Below, piece by piece: positions 44,295-53,444 of a stretch of 64,000 nucleotides of DNA. The position numbers were made by a program, and so were the translations under genes. The stretch lies in contig CANNFB010000003.1 in NCBI GenBank assembly GCA_947503785.1, forward strand, positions 62,001 through 126,000. The letters are read 5' to 3'. The notes beneath the pieces were generated by a model. It was not told where the DNA came from, did no database searches, and saw only the letters and a list, made by a program, of their open reading frames with translations. This DNA is from an uncultured Campylobacterales bacterium. Its GTDB lineage: Bacteria; Campylobacterota; Campylobacteria; Campylobacterales; Arcobacteraceae. Numbering within the stretch: the first letter of the stretch is position 1; each line of letters starts with the position of its first letter.

Positions 44295-45398
44295 ATGGAT
44301 AAGATCATGGAATACTTAAAAGATTTAGAAAAGATTATAAATATCAACTCTTATACTAAAAATAAAGAAGGTGTTGATAATGTTGCTCAGATTATGTCCT
44401 CTTGGCTTAAAGAATTAGGTTTTAATGAAACTACTTATCAAAGAGAAATAATTGGAAACCATCAATTATTTACCACCCAAAGAAAAAAGAATCTAAAAAA
44501 TATTTTATTACTTGGACACAATGATACAGTATTTCCTGCTGGAACATTTGAAGGTTTCACTGAAGATGAAGATTGGGTTTATGGACCTGGTGTTTGTGAT
44601 ATGAAAGGCGGTAATATAGTTGCTCTTGAATCGCTTAGAAACATTTATAAAGATAATAAAAGTATAAGTAATGTTGATTTTCTTTTAGTTTCTGATGAAG
44701 AAAGTGGAAGCGATGATTCAAAACACGTAACATTAGATATTGCAAAAAACTATGATTATTGTTTTGTTTTTGAAGCAGCTGGACCTAATTTAGAAGTAGT
44801 AACCGGAAGAAAAGGTGTTGGAACTTTTACTATATCAATTCAAGGAGTACCTGCACATGCTGGAACTTCTTATTTAAAAGGTATTGATGCAAATTTAGAA
44901 GCTTCCTATAAATTACAAGAACTTTCTAAGCTAACAAATTTAGATTTAGGAACTACTGTAAATGTTGGAAAAATAGAAGGTGGTATTGGTGCAAATACTA
45001 TATCTCCTAAATGTGAAATGTTATTAGAAATAAGATATACAACAAATCAAGAAAGAGATAGATTGCTTTGTGCATTAGATGAAATAACTAATACATCTTA
45101 TGTTAAAGGTACTACTTCTAAACTTAGTGGTTTAATACAAAGAGATGTTATGGAAGCAAATGAAAACCAAGCAATACTTATTAAACAAATAGAAGAGATT
45201 ACACAAACTTCAATTCTTACTGAAAAAAGAGGTGGAGTTAGTGATGCAAATCATGTTTCTAGTTGTGGAGTAACAACAATTGATGGATTTGGTCCATTTG
45301 GTGATGGTGATCATACTAAAAAAGAAAGAGCTTTAAAAGAAAGTTTTAATCATAGAATTAAAATGATGACAGATATTTTAAAACATTTTCAAAAATAG
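44295..45398 (+). CDS. M20-family metallopeptidase, carboxypeptidase G2-like
   Basis: A 367-residue cytoplasmic M20 peptidase with a full set of metal and catalytic motifs. These are LLGHNDTVFP, GPGVCDMKGG (bridging Asp), SDEESGSDD (catalytic Glu and metal Glu), FEAAGPN and GPFGDGDHTKKE (last His). VPAHAGTSY sits in the dimer-lid domain. M20 enzymes release amino acids from amide or peptide bonds; carboxypeptidase G2 removes Glu, and LysK removes lysine from the LysW carrier. It is first of five same-strand genes with two ATP-grasp ligases and an M14 peptidase. Substrate is unknown. Confidence 0.85.
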   Translation: MDKIMEYLKDLEKIININSYTKNKEGVDNVAQIMSSWLKELGFNETTYQREIIGNHQLFTTQRKKNLKNILLLGHNDTVFPAGTFEGFTEDEDWVYGPGVCDMKGGNIVALESLRNIYKDNKSISNVDFLLVSDEESGSDDSKHVTLDIAKNYDYCFVFEAAGPNLEVVTGRKGVGTFTISIQGVPAHAGTSYLKGIDANLEASYKLQELSKLTNLDLGTTVNVGKIEGGIGANTISPKCEMLLEIRYTTNQERDRLLCALDEITNTSYVKGTTSKLSGLIQRDVMEANENQAILIKQIEEITQTSILTEKRGGVSDANHVSSCGVTTIDGFGPFGDGDHTKKERALKESFNHRIKMMTDILKHFQK

Positions 45399-45423
45399 TA
45401 TAATAATTTTTTAAGGGGGCGTT

Positions 45424-46326
45424 ATGGATGAAAGAAGAATTGGTATGTGGTTATATCAAAATGGTGGTGGAGATAAAATCCAAAAAAAGATTATTAAAAA
45501 GTTAAAAGAGAGAGAAATTTCGGTTCTTCCAGGAGTTAATCTAAGAGATGCAATTGCAAAAAATAGTCATATTCTTTGGGAAAAAGAAAAACTTGATAAG
45601 TTAGACCTATTCTTTTCCTATAATGCGGGAGAGCAAACTCAATATCAAATGTATTTAGCAAAAGCATTAAATCATGTAGTTCCAATGATAAACTCATTTG
45701 AAGCTTTAGAATTAACAGAAGATAAGTTTCAAACTTCTTTTTTATTAAGAAGAAATGGTATTCAAACAGCTGATTATAAATTATGTCATAGGGATGATAC
45801 TCATCATTTAAAAACAATAATAAAAAAATGGGATAAAATGGTATATAAACCAACTGATGGTTGGGGTGGAGTTGGTCTTACAAAGATTGAAAACCAAGAG
45901 ACATTAGATATGATTATGCCTTTTTTAAATCAAATGGATTTAAGATACTTTTATGTTGAAAAATTTATTGACTATGATAATACTGATTATAGAGTTGATA
46001 TTGTTGATGGTCAATTTGTTGGTTGTTATGGAAGAAAAGCCTCTGGAACGGATTGGAGAACTAATGTAACAAGCGGTGGTAGTGTTTTTATAAGGGAACC
46101 AAATGATGATGTAATCAATTTGGCACTAAATGCTACTAAAGTTACAGGATTAGATATTTCAGGTGTTGATATTATTTATGATAGAAAAAAAGAGGAATAT
46201 GTAGTTCTTGAAGTAAATGGAATTCCTGCATTTGCAACACCAGAACAAGAAAAAATGGGATTGAATTTTAATGATAAAAAAATTGATCTAATTGTAGATT
46301 TGATAGATAGAAAAACAAAAAAATAA
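45424..46326 (+). CDS. RimK-like ATP-grasp ligase
   Basis: A 300-residue ATP-grasp protein. The nucleotide lysine is in MVYKPTDGWGGVG (near 138-150), FYVEKFIDYDNTDYRVDIV supplies the purine-side residues, and VVLEVNGIPAF holds the metal-binding Glu and Asn. This is the RimK/LysX layout: such enzymes form an amide from an acyl phosphate and an amine. The N-terminal pre-grasp region (GMWLYQNGGGD) is unlike RimK. It has a strong AAGGGGG site and lies 25 bases after the M20 gene. Substrate is unknown. All metal residues look intact. Confidence 0.8.
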   Translation: MDERRIGMWLYQNGGGDKIQKKIIKKLKEREISVLPGVNLRDAIAKNSHILWEKEKLDKLDLFFSYNAGEQTQYQMYLAKALNHVVPMINSFEALELTEDKFQTSFLLRRNGIQTADYKLCHRDDTHHLKTIIKKWDKMVYKPTDGWGGVGLTKIENQETLDMIMPFLNQMDLRYFYVEKFIDYDNTDYRVDIVDGQFVGCYGRKASGTDWRTNVTSGGSVFIREPNDDVINLALNATKVTGLDISGVDIIYDRKKEEYVVLEVNGIPAFATPEQEKMGLNFNDKKIDLIVDLIDRKTKK

Positions 46327-46350
46327 ATTATTACAAAAAAAGGGAAGAAA

Positions 46351-47865
46351 ATGAGTAAATTACCAAAGTTAGGCTTTTTATATATGGATTATGTTTTAAG
46401 ATTTTTTGACTATTCAAACTTTAAAGGATGGCCAAATAAAATTGAAACGGTTACATATCACTGGGGAAAAGATAAACAAAGATTTATCAATGAAGTTAGA
46501 GCTAAGAAAATTGACGTATTAATTGGAAATATTCCAGCGACTGCTTATGAAACATTTAGAGAAATTTCTAATGAACTTCCAAATATAAGATTTGTTCCAT
46601 CATTAGAAACACAGTTCCCAAATAAGTCAAAAGAAAATGTAACACTCTTTTGTGAAAAGCATGATATTGCAATTCCAAAAACAAAGATTTTTCATCAAAA
46701 TAAAGAAAAAGCTTATGATTATTTAAAAAATGAAGCAACATATCCTCAGATTATTAAAAAGTCTTATGGGCCTTCAAATTACGGGGGATACTATGTACAT
46801 AAAGCTGATAATTTCAAAGAAGCATATGATTTATTAGAAAAAGAAAAATATGACCCTATTTATACTCAAAATGGAATTGACTTAAAATTCTCAGGAGATT
46901 TAAGAGTAATGTTAATAGGTCATAAACCTGTTTGTGCTTTCTGGAGATTTTCAGGGGAAGGTGAATGGATAACTAACACTTCTCAAGGTGGAACAATGTC
47001 TTATGAAAATGTTCCAATGAATGCATTAGAGTTAGCGGTTAAAGCTTCTAAAGCTGCAAAAGCTGAGTATTGGGCTTGTGATATTGCAATTGATGCAAAT
47101 GATGATAAGCCATATATTTTAGAATGTGCAACTGCATTTGCTGCTTTTCCATATATTAGAGATTGGATTTGTCAATACTTAATGTGGGACTTTTCAAATG
47201 GTAAATATCAAATACCTCATGTTCCTCTTTACTCATGGATTGAGTTAGGTAAAATTGATCCATCATTATTAAGAACAATGAGACATATAGGATTTAGTAA
47301 ATATAAACCATCTTGTGATGGATCATTTTTCATAAATGAAAAAGATGATTCTTTTGATATGGAAAAAACTTTATTAAATGATCCAAGTGATTATCCAGAA
47401 GAGTATTCTTATGATAAATTGCCACAATATGTACAACTTGAAGATATTCAAACTAAAGATATTAAAAATGAAGTAGAAATTAATAGAATTAACTTTAACA
47501 CTGCTTCTTTAACAGATTTAATGACACTTCATGGAATGGAAGATGAACTAGCTATTGAGATTATGGAGTTTAAAGAGAATAATACAATTACAGATGCAAG
47601 TGATTTATTAGAATTAGAATCAATTGATGAACAAATGATTGAAACTTGGAATGAAAATATTACTGATATGAGAGTTGATATAAATGATGCAGATGAAAAT
47701 ACTTTAAAGAAAATAAAAGGTATTGGTGCTAAACTTGCAAAAATCATTTTAGATTTCAAAGATAAAATTGAAAAATTTACAGATTTAGACCAGTTAAAAG
47801 ATATTGAAGGAATTGGAAAAAGTAAATTTAATCAATTAAAATCTAGACTAAAAATAGGAGAATAA
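46351..47865 (+). CDS. ATP-grasp protein fused to two helix-hairpin-helix units
   Basis: A 504-residue fusion. Residues 1 to about 330 are ATP-grasp-like: PQIIKKSYGPSNYGGYYV, LKFSGDLRVMLIG and ILECATAFAAF. In the last motif the usual metal-binding Asn of E-x-N is replaced by Ala, unlike the preceding gene. Residues about 385-504 are two ComEA-type (HhH)2 units beginning INFNTASLTDL and VDINDADENTL, the second with IKGIGAKLAKIIL and IEGIGKSKFNQLK. Such units normally bind DNA non-specifically or mediate protein contacts. The stop lies three bases before the M14 gene. The combination is unusual; I do not know it from any named family. Confidence 0.75.
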   Translation: MSKLPKLGFLYMDYVLRFFDYSNFKGWPNKIETVTYHWGKDKQRFINEVRAKKIDVLIGNIPATAYETFREISNELPNIRFVPSLETQFPNKSKENVTLFCEKHDIAIPKTKIFHQNKEKAYDYLKNEATYPQIIKKSYGPSNYGGYYVHKADNFKEAYDLLEKEKYDPIYTQNGIDLKFSGDLRVMLIGHKPVCAFWRFSGEGEWITNTSQGGTMSYENVPMNALELAVKASKAAKAEYWACDIAIDANDDKPYILECATAFAAFPYIRDWICQYLMWDFSNGKYQIPHVPLYSWIELGKIDPSLLRTMRHIGFSKYKPSCDGSFFINEKDDSFDMEKTLLNDPSDYPEEYSYDKLPQYVQLEDIQTKDIKNEVEINRINFNTASLTDLMTLHGMEDELAIEIMEFKENNTITDASDLLELESIDEQMIETWNENITDMRVDINDADENTLKKIKGIGAKLAKIILDFKDKIEKFTDLDQLKDIEGIGKSKFNQLKSRLKIGE

Positions 47866-47868
47866 TTT

Positions 47869-50454
47869 TTGAAACAACTTTATAGATCATATAATGAGTC
47901 TACTGATATTTTCAAAGATCTAGAAAATAAATACTCTAACTATATTAAGTTAGAGTCAATTGGAAAAACTTGGGAAAAAAGAGATATTAATTTAATTACT
48001 ATCTCTAAAGATATTAAGACAGCACATACTAGACCTGCATTGTTTTTTACAGGAACTATACATGCAAGAGAATGGGTAGGACATGAAGTAGCAATTGAGT
48101 TTGCAAAATATGTATTAGAAAACTATGAAAATGATCCTACTATTCAATCATACTTAGAAAACACAACTATATATATGGTTCCTTGTGCAAATCCTGATGG
48201 ATATGAATACTCAAAGAACCACTTCTCTTTTTGGAGAAAAAATAGACGTGTAAATGTAGATGGAACTTATGGAGTAGATTTAAATAGAAACTTCCCAATA
48301 GGTTATGTAAAATCTTCAATTCCCTCATCAAATGTATATGGTGGCCCAGAACCATTTTCAGAACCAGAAACTAGAGCATTAAGAGATTTCGTTGAAGCTC
48401 ATGACAATATTTGTATTGCATTAGATTATCATTCACAAGGAAATGTATTTTTCCCTGCTCATGATTTTAGACATGAAGATACAATTGATACAACTGATAT
48501 GAATACTTTATGTGCAAATATGGCAGATGAGATTAAAAAAATATCAGGTAGAGAATATGGTATTCATCAAGGGAAGCCACCTACTAAACTTATTTCTGGT
48601 TCAGGAAGAGAATTCTATTATTCAAAAGGTATTATTGCTAGTGTTGTAGAAGTTGGTACTCGAAATATATCTGATTATATGGATGATATGGATGAGCATT
48701 TAAGAGAGCATATTCCAGCTTTATTAGCAGCAGTTAAAGAAGTTCCTAATTATGATAAAAATAATAAAATCAAAAGAGTTGATTCTTTTGAAATTACAGA
48801 AATTGGTTCAAACCATGCAAATCTAAAATGGAAATATTCAAGTGAAGAAGAAGTTTTCTTTGAAATATATAGAAGCTTAAAAAATAAATCATTTTGTAAT
48901 AGTTCAAACTTAATTGCACGTACACAAAACCTAGAATTTAGTGATATTAACCTGCAAAGCAATAAAGATTATTATTATAACATTAGAGTAGTAAATAAAA
49001 AAACAAATATAAAATCACCATTTTATCCTCAAATTGTGCTTAGAACTGATCCTGAATATGATGAATTTTCTAGAACATACTATGCATCATCAAAGGAAAC
49101 AGGATATGTAGCTGAAAATATAAATGACAATGCTAAACACTTTGGTATTAACTCTCTATTTGTAGGAGTTGATGAAAATAAAGGTGTTTCCTATGCAATT
49201 GTTACTATTAATGTATCATCACTTCCTGAAGATGCAATTATTAAATCAGCAAATGTAAATCTTTATCCAATTAATAGAGTTTCTACTACTATTGAGAAAT
49301 ATGGTGAATGGAATGTTGGTATAGTTGACCAAGATACAATGGGAGATATTACAGATTTTGATGATGTTGATAATATGAAAATACTACAATATATTGGAAG
49401 ACCTACATCATCTGATAAATTAACGCAAGGTATTTGGAGAACATGGGAACTTTCAGGAATCGAATGTGAATGTTTAGAAGAAGTTGCAAAAAATGGAAAA
49501 GTTGTTTTAAGAGTTGAAGGACCTAAAGAGTTAATTATAGGTAGAACAAGACAAATGATGCAATGGGATATTGGATATGGAAAATTCGGTTATGGATTAC
49601 CTTTTAGACCAAGAATTGAACTTACATATACAATTAAACCAACAATTACAACTTTATACCCAAAAGCTTTATATACCTTAAGTAAAGATGGAATTACAAA
49701 TGACGAATTAATTTCAGGTTATGATGATCAAGGAAGTAAGATTTATTCTACTTTTGAATTTAATATTTCATCACTTCCCCCTTATAATGAAACTTTTATA
49801 ACTAGAGCTTATTTTGAGTTAAACTCTACAAAAATTTATATTAAAGATGATATTAGATTTCATTTAGAGTTTGTTGATGAAAATATTGATAAAGATTACG
49901 AGGGTATTGTAAATAGAGAAATTATTCAAAACATTGGTTATGATGTAAGTGCGAATGAACTTAAAAACAATCAAACTCAATATTTTGCTTTTGATACTTT
50001 TTCAGAAATCACTTTAAATGAAAAACTTAAAAATAAAAGTGATGTTGCTTTTGTTTTAAGACCTACTTCATCTAGAAAAGCAAATAAAAGTAAAACTGTA
50101 TCTTGGGAAACAAAAAATCAATCCTTAAGTCCAAAACTTATAATTGAACATATTCCAAAAAGAAGAGAAGCTTTACCACCAGTTGAAAATGCTCAATTAA
50201 TAAATGAAAATGGGAAAATTAAAATTACTTGGACAAATCCTAAAGATAGGGATTTAAAAGGTGTAAAAGTTATGAAAAATGCATATAGAAAGCCCTATTC
50301 TACTCACGATGGTCAAAAACTTTTCGCGGGAATGGCAGATTATACATTTGACGATTTTGGGGCTTTAGATATTGATAAATATTATGCTATTTTTACTTAT
50401 GATGAAGTTCCAAATTATTCTGAACCTGTAATATTAAAATATACTGCAAGATAG
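47869..50454 (+). CDS. M14 zinc carboxypeptidase with FN3-like and DNRLRE-like modules
   Basis: An 861-residue protein starting with TTG after AGGAGAATAATT. The M14 domain is at about residues 1-300, with zinc ligands in GTIHAREWVGHE and ALDYHSQG, substrate residues in PCANPDGYEY and VDLNRNF, and catalytic Glu in ASVVEVGTRN. After it come an FN3-like module (about 305-395), two DNRLRE-like modules (about 400-590 and 595-765, each with a XIxxA(N/Y)xxL strand) and a final FN3-like one. These modules are normally extracellular, yet no signal peptide is visible. It sits between an ATP-grasp gene and a hexapeptide gene. It removes C-terminal residues from an unknown substrate. Confidence 0.82.
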   Translation: MKQLYRSYNESTDIFKDLENKYSNYIKLESIGKTWEKRDINLITISKDIKTAHTRPALFFTGTIHAREWVGHEVAIEFAKYVLENYENDPTIQSYLENTTIYMVPCANPDGYEYSKNHFSFWRKNRRVNVDGTYGVDLNRNFPIGYVKSSIPSSNVYGGPEPFSEPETRALRDFVEAHDNICIALDYHSQGNVFFPAHDFRHEDTIDTTDMNTLCANMADEIKKISGREYGIHQGKPPTKLISGSGREFYYSKGIIASVVEVGTRNISDYMDDMDEHLREHIPALLAAVKEVPNYDKNNKIKRVDSFEITEIGSNHANLKWKYSSEEEVFFEIYRSLKNKSFCNSSNLIARTQNLEFSDINLQSNKDYYYNIRVVNKKTNIKSPFYPQIVLRTDPEYDEFSRTYYASSKETGYVAENINDNAKHFGINSLFVGVDENKGVSYAIVTINVSSLPEDAIIKSANVNLYPINRVSTTIEKYGEWNVGIVDQDTMGDITDFDDVDNMKILQYIGRPTSSDKLTQGIWRTWELSGIECECLEEVAKNGKVVLRVEGPKELIIGRTRQMMQWDIGYGKFGYGLPFRPRIELTYTIKPTITTLYPKALYTLSKDGITNDELISGYDDQGSKIYSTFEFNISSLPPYNETFITRAYFELNSTKIYIKDDIRFHLEFVDENIDKDYEGIVNREIIQNIGYDVSANELKNNQTQYFAFDTFSEITLNEKLKNKSDVAFVLRPTSSRKANKSKTVSWETKNQSLSPKLIIEHIPKRREALPPVENAQLINENGKIKITWTNPKDRDLKGVKVMKNAYRKPYSTHDGQKLFAGMADYTFDDFGALDIDKYYAIFTYDEVPNYSEPVILKYTAR

Positions 50455-50462
50455 GAAGAGTT

Positions 50463-50963
50463 ATGATTTTAAAGTTTAAAGAATACTACCCACAAATTCA
50501 TCCTAGTGCTTGGATTGCTCCAAGTGCTGATGTAATTGGACAAGCTACAATTGGTGAAAATTCATCTGTTTGGTTTCAATGTGTACTAAGATCAGATGTA
50601 AATAAAATTATCATTGGTAAAAACTCTAATATTCAAGATTTATCAATGATTCATACAGATATTAACTCTCAAACAATAATTGGGGATAATGTGACAATTG
50701 GACATAAGGTTATGCTTCATGGTTGTAAAATTGAAGATAACTGTTTAATTGGTATGAGTGCAACTATTTTAGATAATGCTATAATTGGGAAAGGTTCTAT
50801 TGTTGGAGCTAATTCACTTGTAACTGCTGGAAAAGTATTTCCACCTAATTCTTTAATTATGGGAAGTCCTGCTAAAGTTGTAAAACAACTGACATTTGAA
50901 GATGAGCAAGGTTTAATAAAACATGCTGCTCATTATGTAGATTCTAAAAACGATTATTCTTAA
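50463..50963 (+). CDS. Gamma-carbonic-anhydrase-type hexapeptide repeat protein
   Basis: A 166-residue left-handed beta-helix protein of the YrdA/CaiE/PaaY type. The three metal-type His residues are present: MIHTDI, then IGHKVMLHGC. Repeats such as IGENSSVWF and IIGKNSNIQD are visible, with LIMGSPAKVVKQL at the end. Members may be zinc enzymes (carbonic anhydrase or thioesterase-like) or acyltransferase relatives. Eight bases after the M14 gene, it may belong to the same pathway or just share the transcript. A terminator follows. Confidence 0.85.
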   Translation: MILKFKEYYPQIHPSAWIAPSADVIGQATIGENSSVWFQCVLRSDVNKIIIGKNSNIQDLSMIHTDINSQTIIGDNVTIGHKVMLHGCKIEDNCLIGMSATILDNAIIGKGSIVGANSLVTAGKVFPPNSLIMGSPAKVVKQLTFEDEQGLIKHAAHYVDSKNDYS

Positions 50964-50968
50964 GAAGC

Positions 50969-50996
50969 TTAGCTTAGTAATTTTTTACTAAGCTAA
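50969..50996. terminator. Terminator after the hexapeptide gene
   Basis: A 12-base stem TTAGCTTAGTAA / TTACTAAGCTAA with a four-T loop, five bases after the hexapeptide stop, followed by T-rich sequence. It separates the operon from the convergent dUTPase gene and can work both ways. Confidence 0.75.
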
Positions 50997-51008
50997 TATT
51001 TTACTTTA

Positions 51009-51932
51009 TTATTTACACTTACTATATGCTTGAGTTAACTCTGCATATAAGATATCAAAACTAACATTTTCCATAGTTTCAATAATTTCTACCATTACAA
51101 CGTTATCTTCTCTACCATTCCATTCTTTAATATAAGAACCCTCTTTATATCCATTGTCTTGTCTAAATTTGTTTAAACAGTTTTTACCAATATAAAGTTT
51201 TTGTAACCAAGTAAAAGATAATCCAGAAATTTTACAACATCTAAAAAATTGATCAATAAATCTTTCAATTCCAGAAAATGTTGGCATGTTTCCAGTTTCA
51301 ATTGCAAGTGATATATAAGACAGTTTTTCTGATTCTTTAACCATTGCCTTTACATCTACATTTTCAACAGCTTCATAAATACAATGAGTATTTACTAAAG
51401 ATACAGCCCTAGGAACATTTGTTTCTTGTAAAATATAAGACATTAAAAAATGCCAGATATCAACAAGCTCTACATGAATATTATTCATATCAGGTTCGGC
51501 ATTGATATTTTTCCAGTGTTTCCAAGGAGTTGATTCAATTAGTTCTGCAACTTCCATATGAATACATCTAAGCCAATTAATATCTTTACCAAATCTATTA
51601 ATACCTAATTCCCAATTCTTACCATTTGTAGAGTCATTTAATTGTTTTTGTAATAAAAACATTTCTTCTAACTTATGAGGAAAAGAAGAGGCTTCTTCTA
51701 AAAGTGAAGCTAAAGGCAAACACTCTTCTATAACATTATCTAAAGCACTATCATTAGGAAGAGTCTTCTCCCCTTTTAACAAATGAACTATTAACGATAC
51801 AGTATAAGGAATATCATCTTTTTCTTCCCATTCTAGAACATCTACTGATGTAACTCCAATGTATTTCATAAAATCTTCAATTGATAAAAACCCTAATGAT
51901 TTAATACTAGTTTTAAAATCTTTATATAACAA
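51009..51932 (-). CDS. Dimeric all-alpha dUTPase with N-terminal HTH-like extension
   Basis: A 307-residue protein. Residues from about 85 onward are a dimeric dUTPase (MazG-like NTP pyrophosphatase): EVAELIESTPWKHWK and ELVDIWHFLMSYIL carry the metal Glu/Asp residues, and GNMPTFSGIERFIDQF and NKFRQDNGYKEGSYIKEW lie in the lid. It makes dUMP and keeps uracil out of DNA. Residues 1-75 are an added domain (FLSIEDFMKYIGVTSVDVLE) resembling a small helix-turn-helix, making the protein longer than the roughly 230-residue form known in Campylobacter. It lies ten bases after the kinase. Confidence 0.83.
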   Translation of the reverse strand: MLYKDFKTSIKSLGFLSIEDFMKYIGVTSVDVLEWEEKDDIPYTVSLIVHLLKGEKTLPNDSALDNVIEECLPLASLLEEASSFPHKLEEMFLLQKQLNDSTNGKNWELGINRFGKDINWLRCIHMEVAELIESTPWKHWKNINAEPDMNNIHVELVDIWHFLMSYILQETNVPRAVSLVNTHCIYEAVENVDVKAMVKESEKLSYISLAIETGNMPTFSGIERFIDQFFRCCKISGLSFTWLQKLYIGKNCLNKFRQDNGYKEGSYIKEWNGREDNVVMVEIIETMENVSFDILYAELTQAYSKCK

Positions 51933-51941
51933 ACTTATCTC

Positions 51942-53438
51942 CTATTCTAATGGTAATTTAATGGTAAATTTTGCACCTATATTTGTATTCTCAACACTTA
52001 TAACACCATGACTATGCTGTTCAATTATTGTTTTACACATATATAGTCCTAAACCTGTTCCATTTTTGTTAGTTTTAGTAGAAAAATATGGTTCAAATAT
52101 CTTTCCAATAACATTATCAGGTATTCCACCCGCATTATCTTCAATCATAATACAAATATAATCACTTTGCTTAGCAGTGGATATATTTATAACTTTTTCT
52201 TCATTGTTTTTTTCGGTTAGTGCATCGCAAGCATTTTTTATAATATTTATAATTGCTTGAACAATCTCATTTAAATATACATGAACATCAACCTGCATGT
52301 CATTTTTGATATTTAATTTAATCGCGTTAGCTTTTAATAGATATCCTAAAAAATCAATAGATTTGTTTACAATTATTGATATATTTATAGTCTCTCTACT
52401 ACGGTTTGGCTTAAAAAAATCTCTGAAATCATCAATGGTCTTTGACATATATTGAAGTTGCTTTCCAACATCATCAACTACACTATCAACTAAATCATCC
52501 GTAATCTCACCATCTATCATTTTTGTAAGTGGTAACTTTTGAACTAAAATTGAAACAGCTTGTAAAGGTTGTCTCCATTGATGTGCTATCATTGAAATCA
52601 TTTCACCCATTGCTGCATGTTTTGATTGCTCAATTAATAAATTCTGCTGACTTTCTATAACTTTTTTTGAAGTTATATCTTGACTAATAGCATCAAAACT
52701 TATAATATTTCTCATATTATCAAAGTTTGGATAAATAGTCGTTTCAACCCAATAAAAATCTCCATTTTTTTTAATATTTTTTATTTCACCTACCCAAATT
52801 TTTCCAGATTTTATAGTTTCCCATAAATCGTTAATTATTTCATTAGCAGTATCATTATGCTTTAAAATATTATGTGACTTTCCAACTAATTCTGAATTTT
52901 TATATCCACTCATTTTGCAAAATGCAGATGAAACTTTTAATATCTTTCCATTATAATCAGTTCTTGATAAAATAACTTGTTTATCAACTATATCTGCAGA
53001 TTTATTTAAGGCATTTTCTATTGCTTTTGCTGTCTTACTATATTTTTCTAAAAAATTTGTAAAAATCTTTTCAAAAAGAGTATTTAAATCATTTGAAATT
53101 TCTATACTGTTTGAATTTAATTCAGTTAAAAATTCAAGAAGTGCATTTTTAAGTTCTGAACATAGAGTATAAAGTTCTTCTGGATGTACATTTTGTTTAT
53201 TTAAATAGTTAAGAAAATCATTTGAAGATGAAGATTTACCTATTATTGTATTTTCACTAATTAAATCTATATAATAATCTAATAAACCAAAAGCATATCT
53301 TTTTATAAAAAGCTCTTTATTGATTTTACGAATATTTAAAATTTGTACAATATTTTCTTTATTTATCCAATATCTAATAATTGCAAATTTATTTTTCTTA
53401 AAATTATTAACTTGTTCTTTTAACTCATTTTGTTTCAT
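51942..53438 (-). CDS. PAS-domain sensor histidine kinase
   Basis: A 498-residue soluble kinase. Residues 1-160 are helical with no named motif and could be a sensor bundle. The PAS domain (about 160-275) has AFCKMSGYKNSELVGKSHNIL. The H-box is MIAHQWRQPLQAV near residue 290, and the ATPase has IKNACDAL, IEDNAGGIPD and GTGLGLYMCK. No response regulator is nearby. It lies in a run from recR through a zinc-finger-like gene to the dUTPase, so its transcription is tied to DNA maintenance genes. Confidence 0.88.
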   Translation of the reverse strand: MKQNELKEQVNNFKKNKFAIIRYWINKENIVQILNIRKINKELFIKRYAFGLLDYYIDLISENTIIGKSSSSNDFLNYLNKQNVHPEELYTLCSELKNALLEFLTELNSNSIEISNDLNTLFEKIFTNFLEKYSKTAKAIENALNKSADIVDKQVILSRTDYNGKILKVSSAFCKMSGYKNSELVGKSHNILKHNDTANEIINDLWETIKSGKIWVGEIKNIKKNGDFYWVETTIYPNFDNMRNIISFDAISQDITSKKVIESQQNLLIEQSKHAAMGEMISMIAHQWRQPLQAVSILVQKLPLTKMIDGEITDDLVDSVVDDVGKQLQYMSKTIDDFRDFFKPNRSRETINISIIVNKSIDFLGYLLKANAIKLNIKNDMQVDVHVYLNEIVQAIINIIKNACDALTEKNNEEKVINISTAKQSDYICIMIEDNAGGIPDNVIGKIFEPYFSTKTNKNGTGLGLYMCKTIIEQHSHGVISVENTNIGAKFTIKLPLE

Positions 53439-53444
53439 TATTTA

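Noticed and set aside
47505-47865. HhH units taken as a competence ComEA gene
   Set aside because: They are in frame with the ATP-grasp domain, with no membrane anchor and no competence genes nearby.
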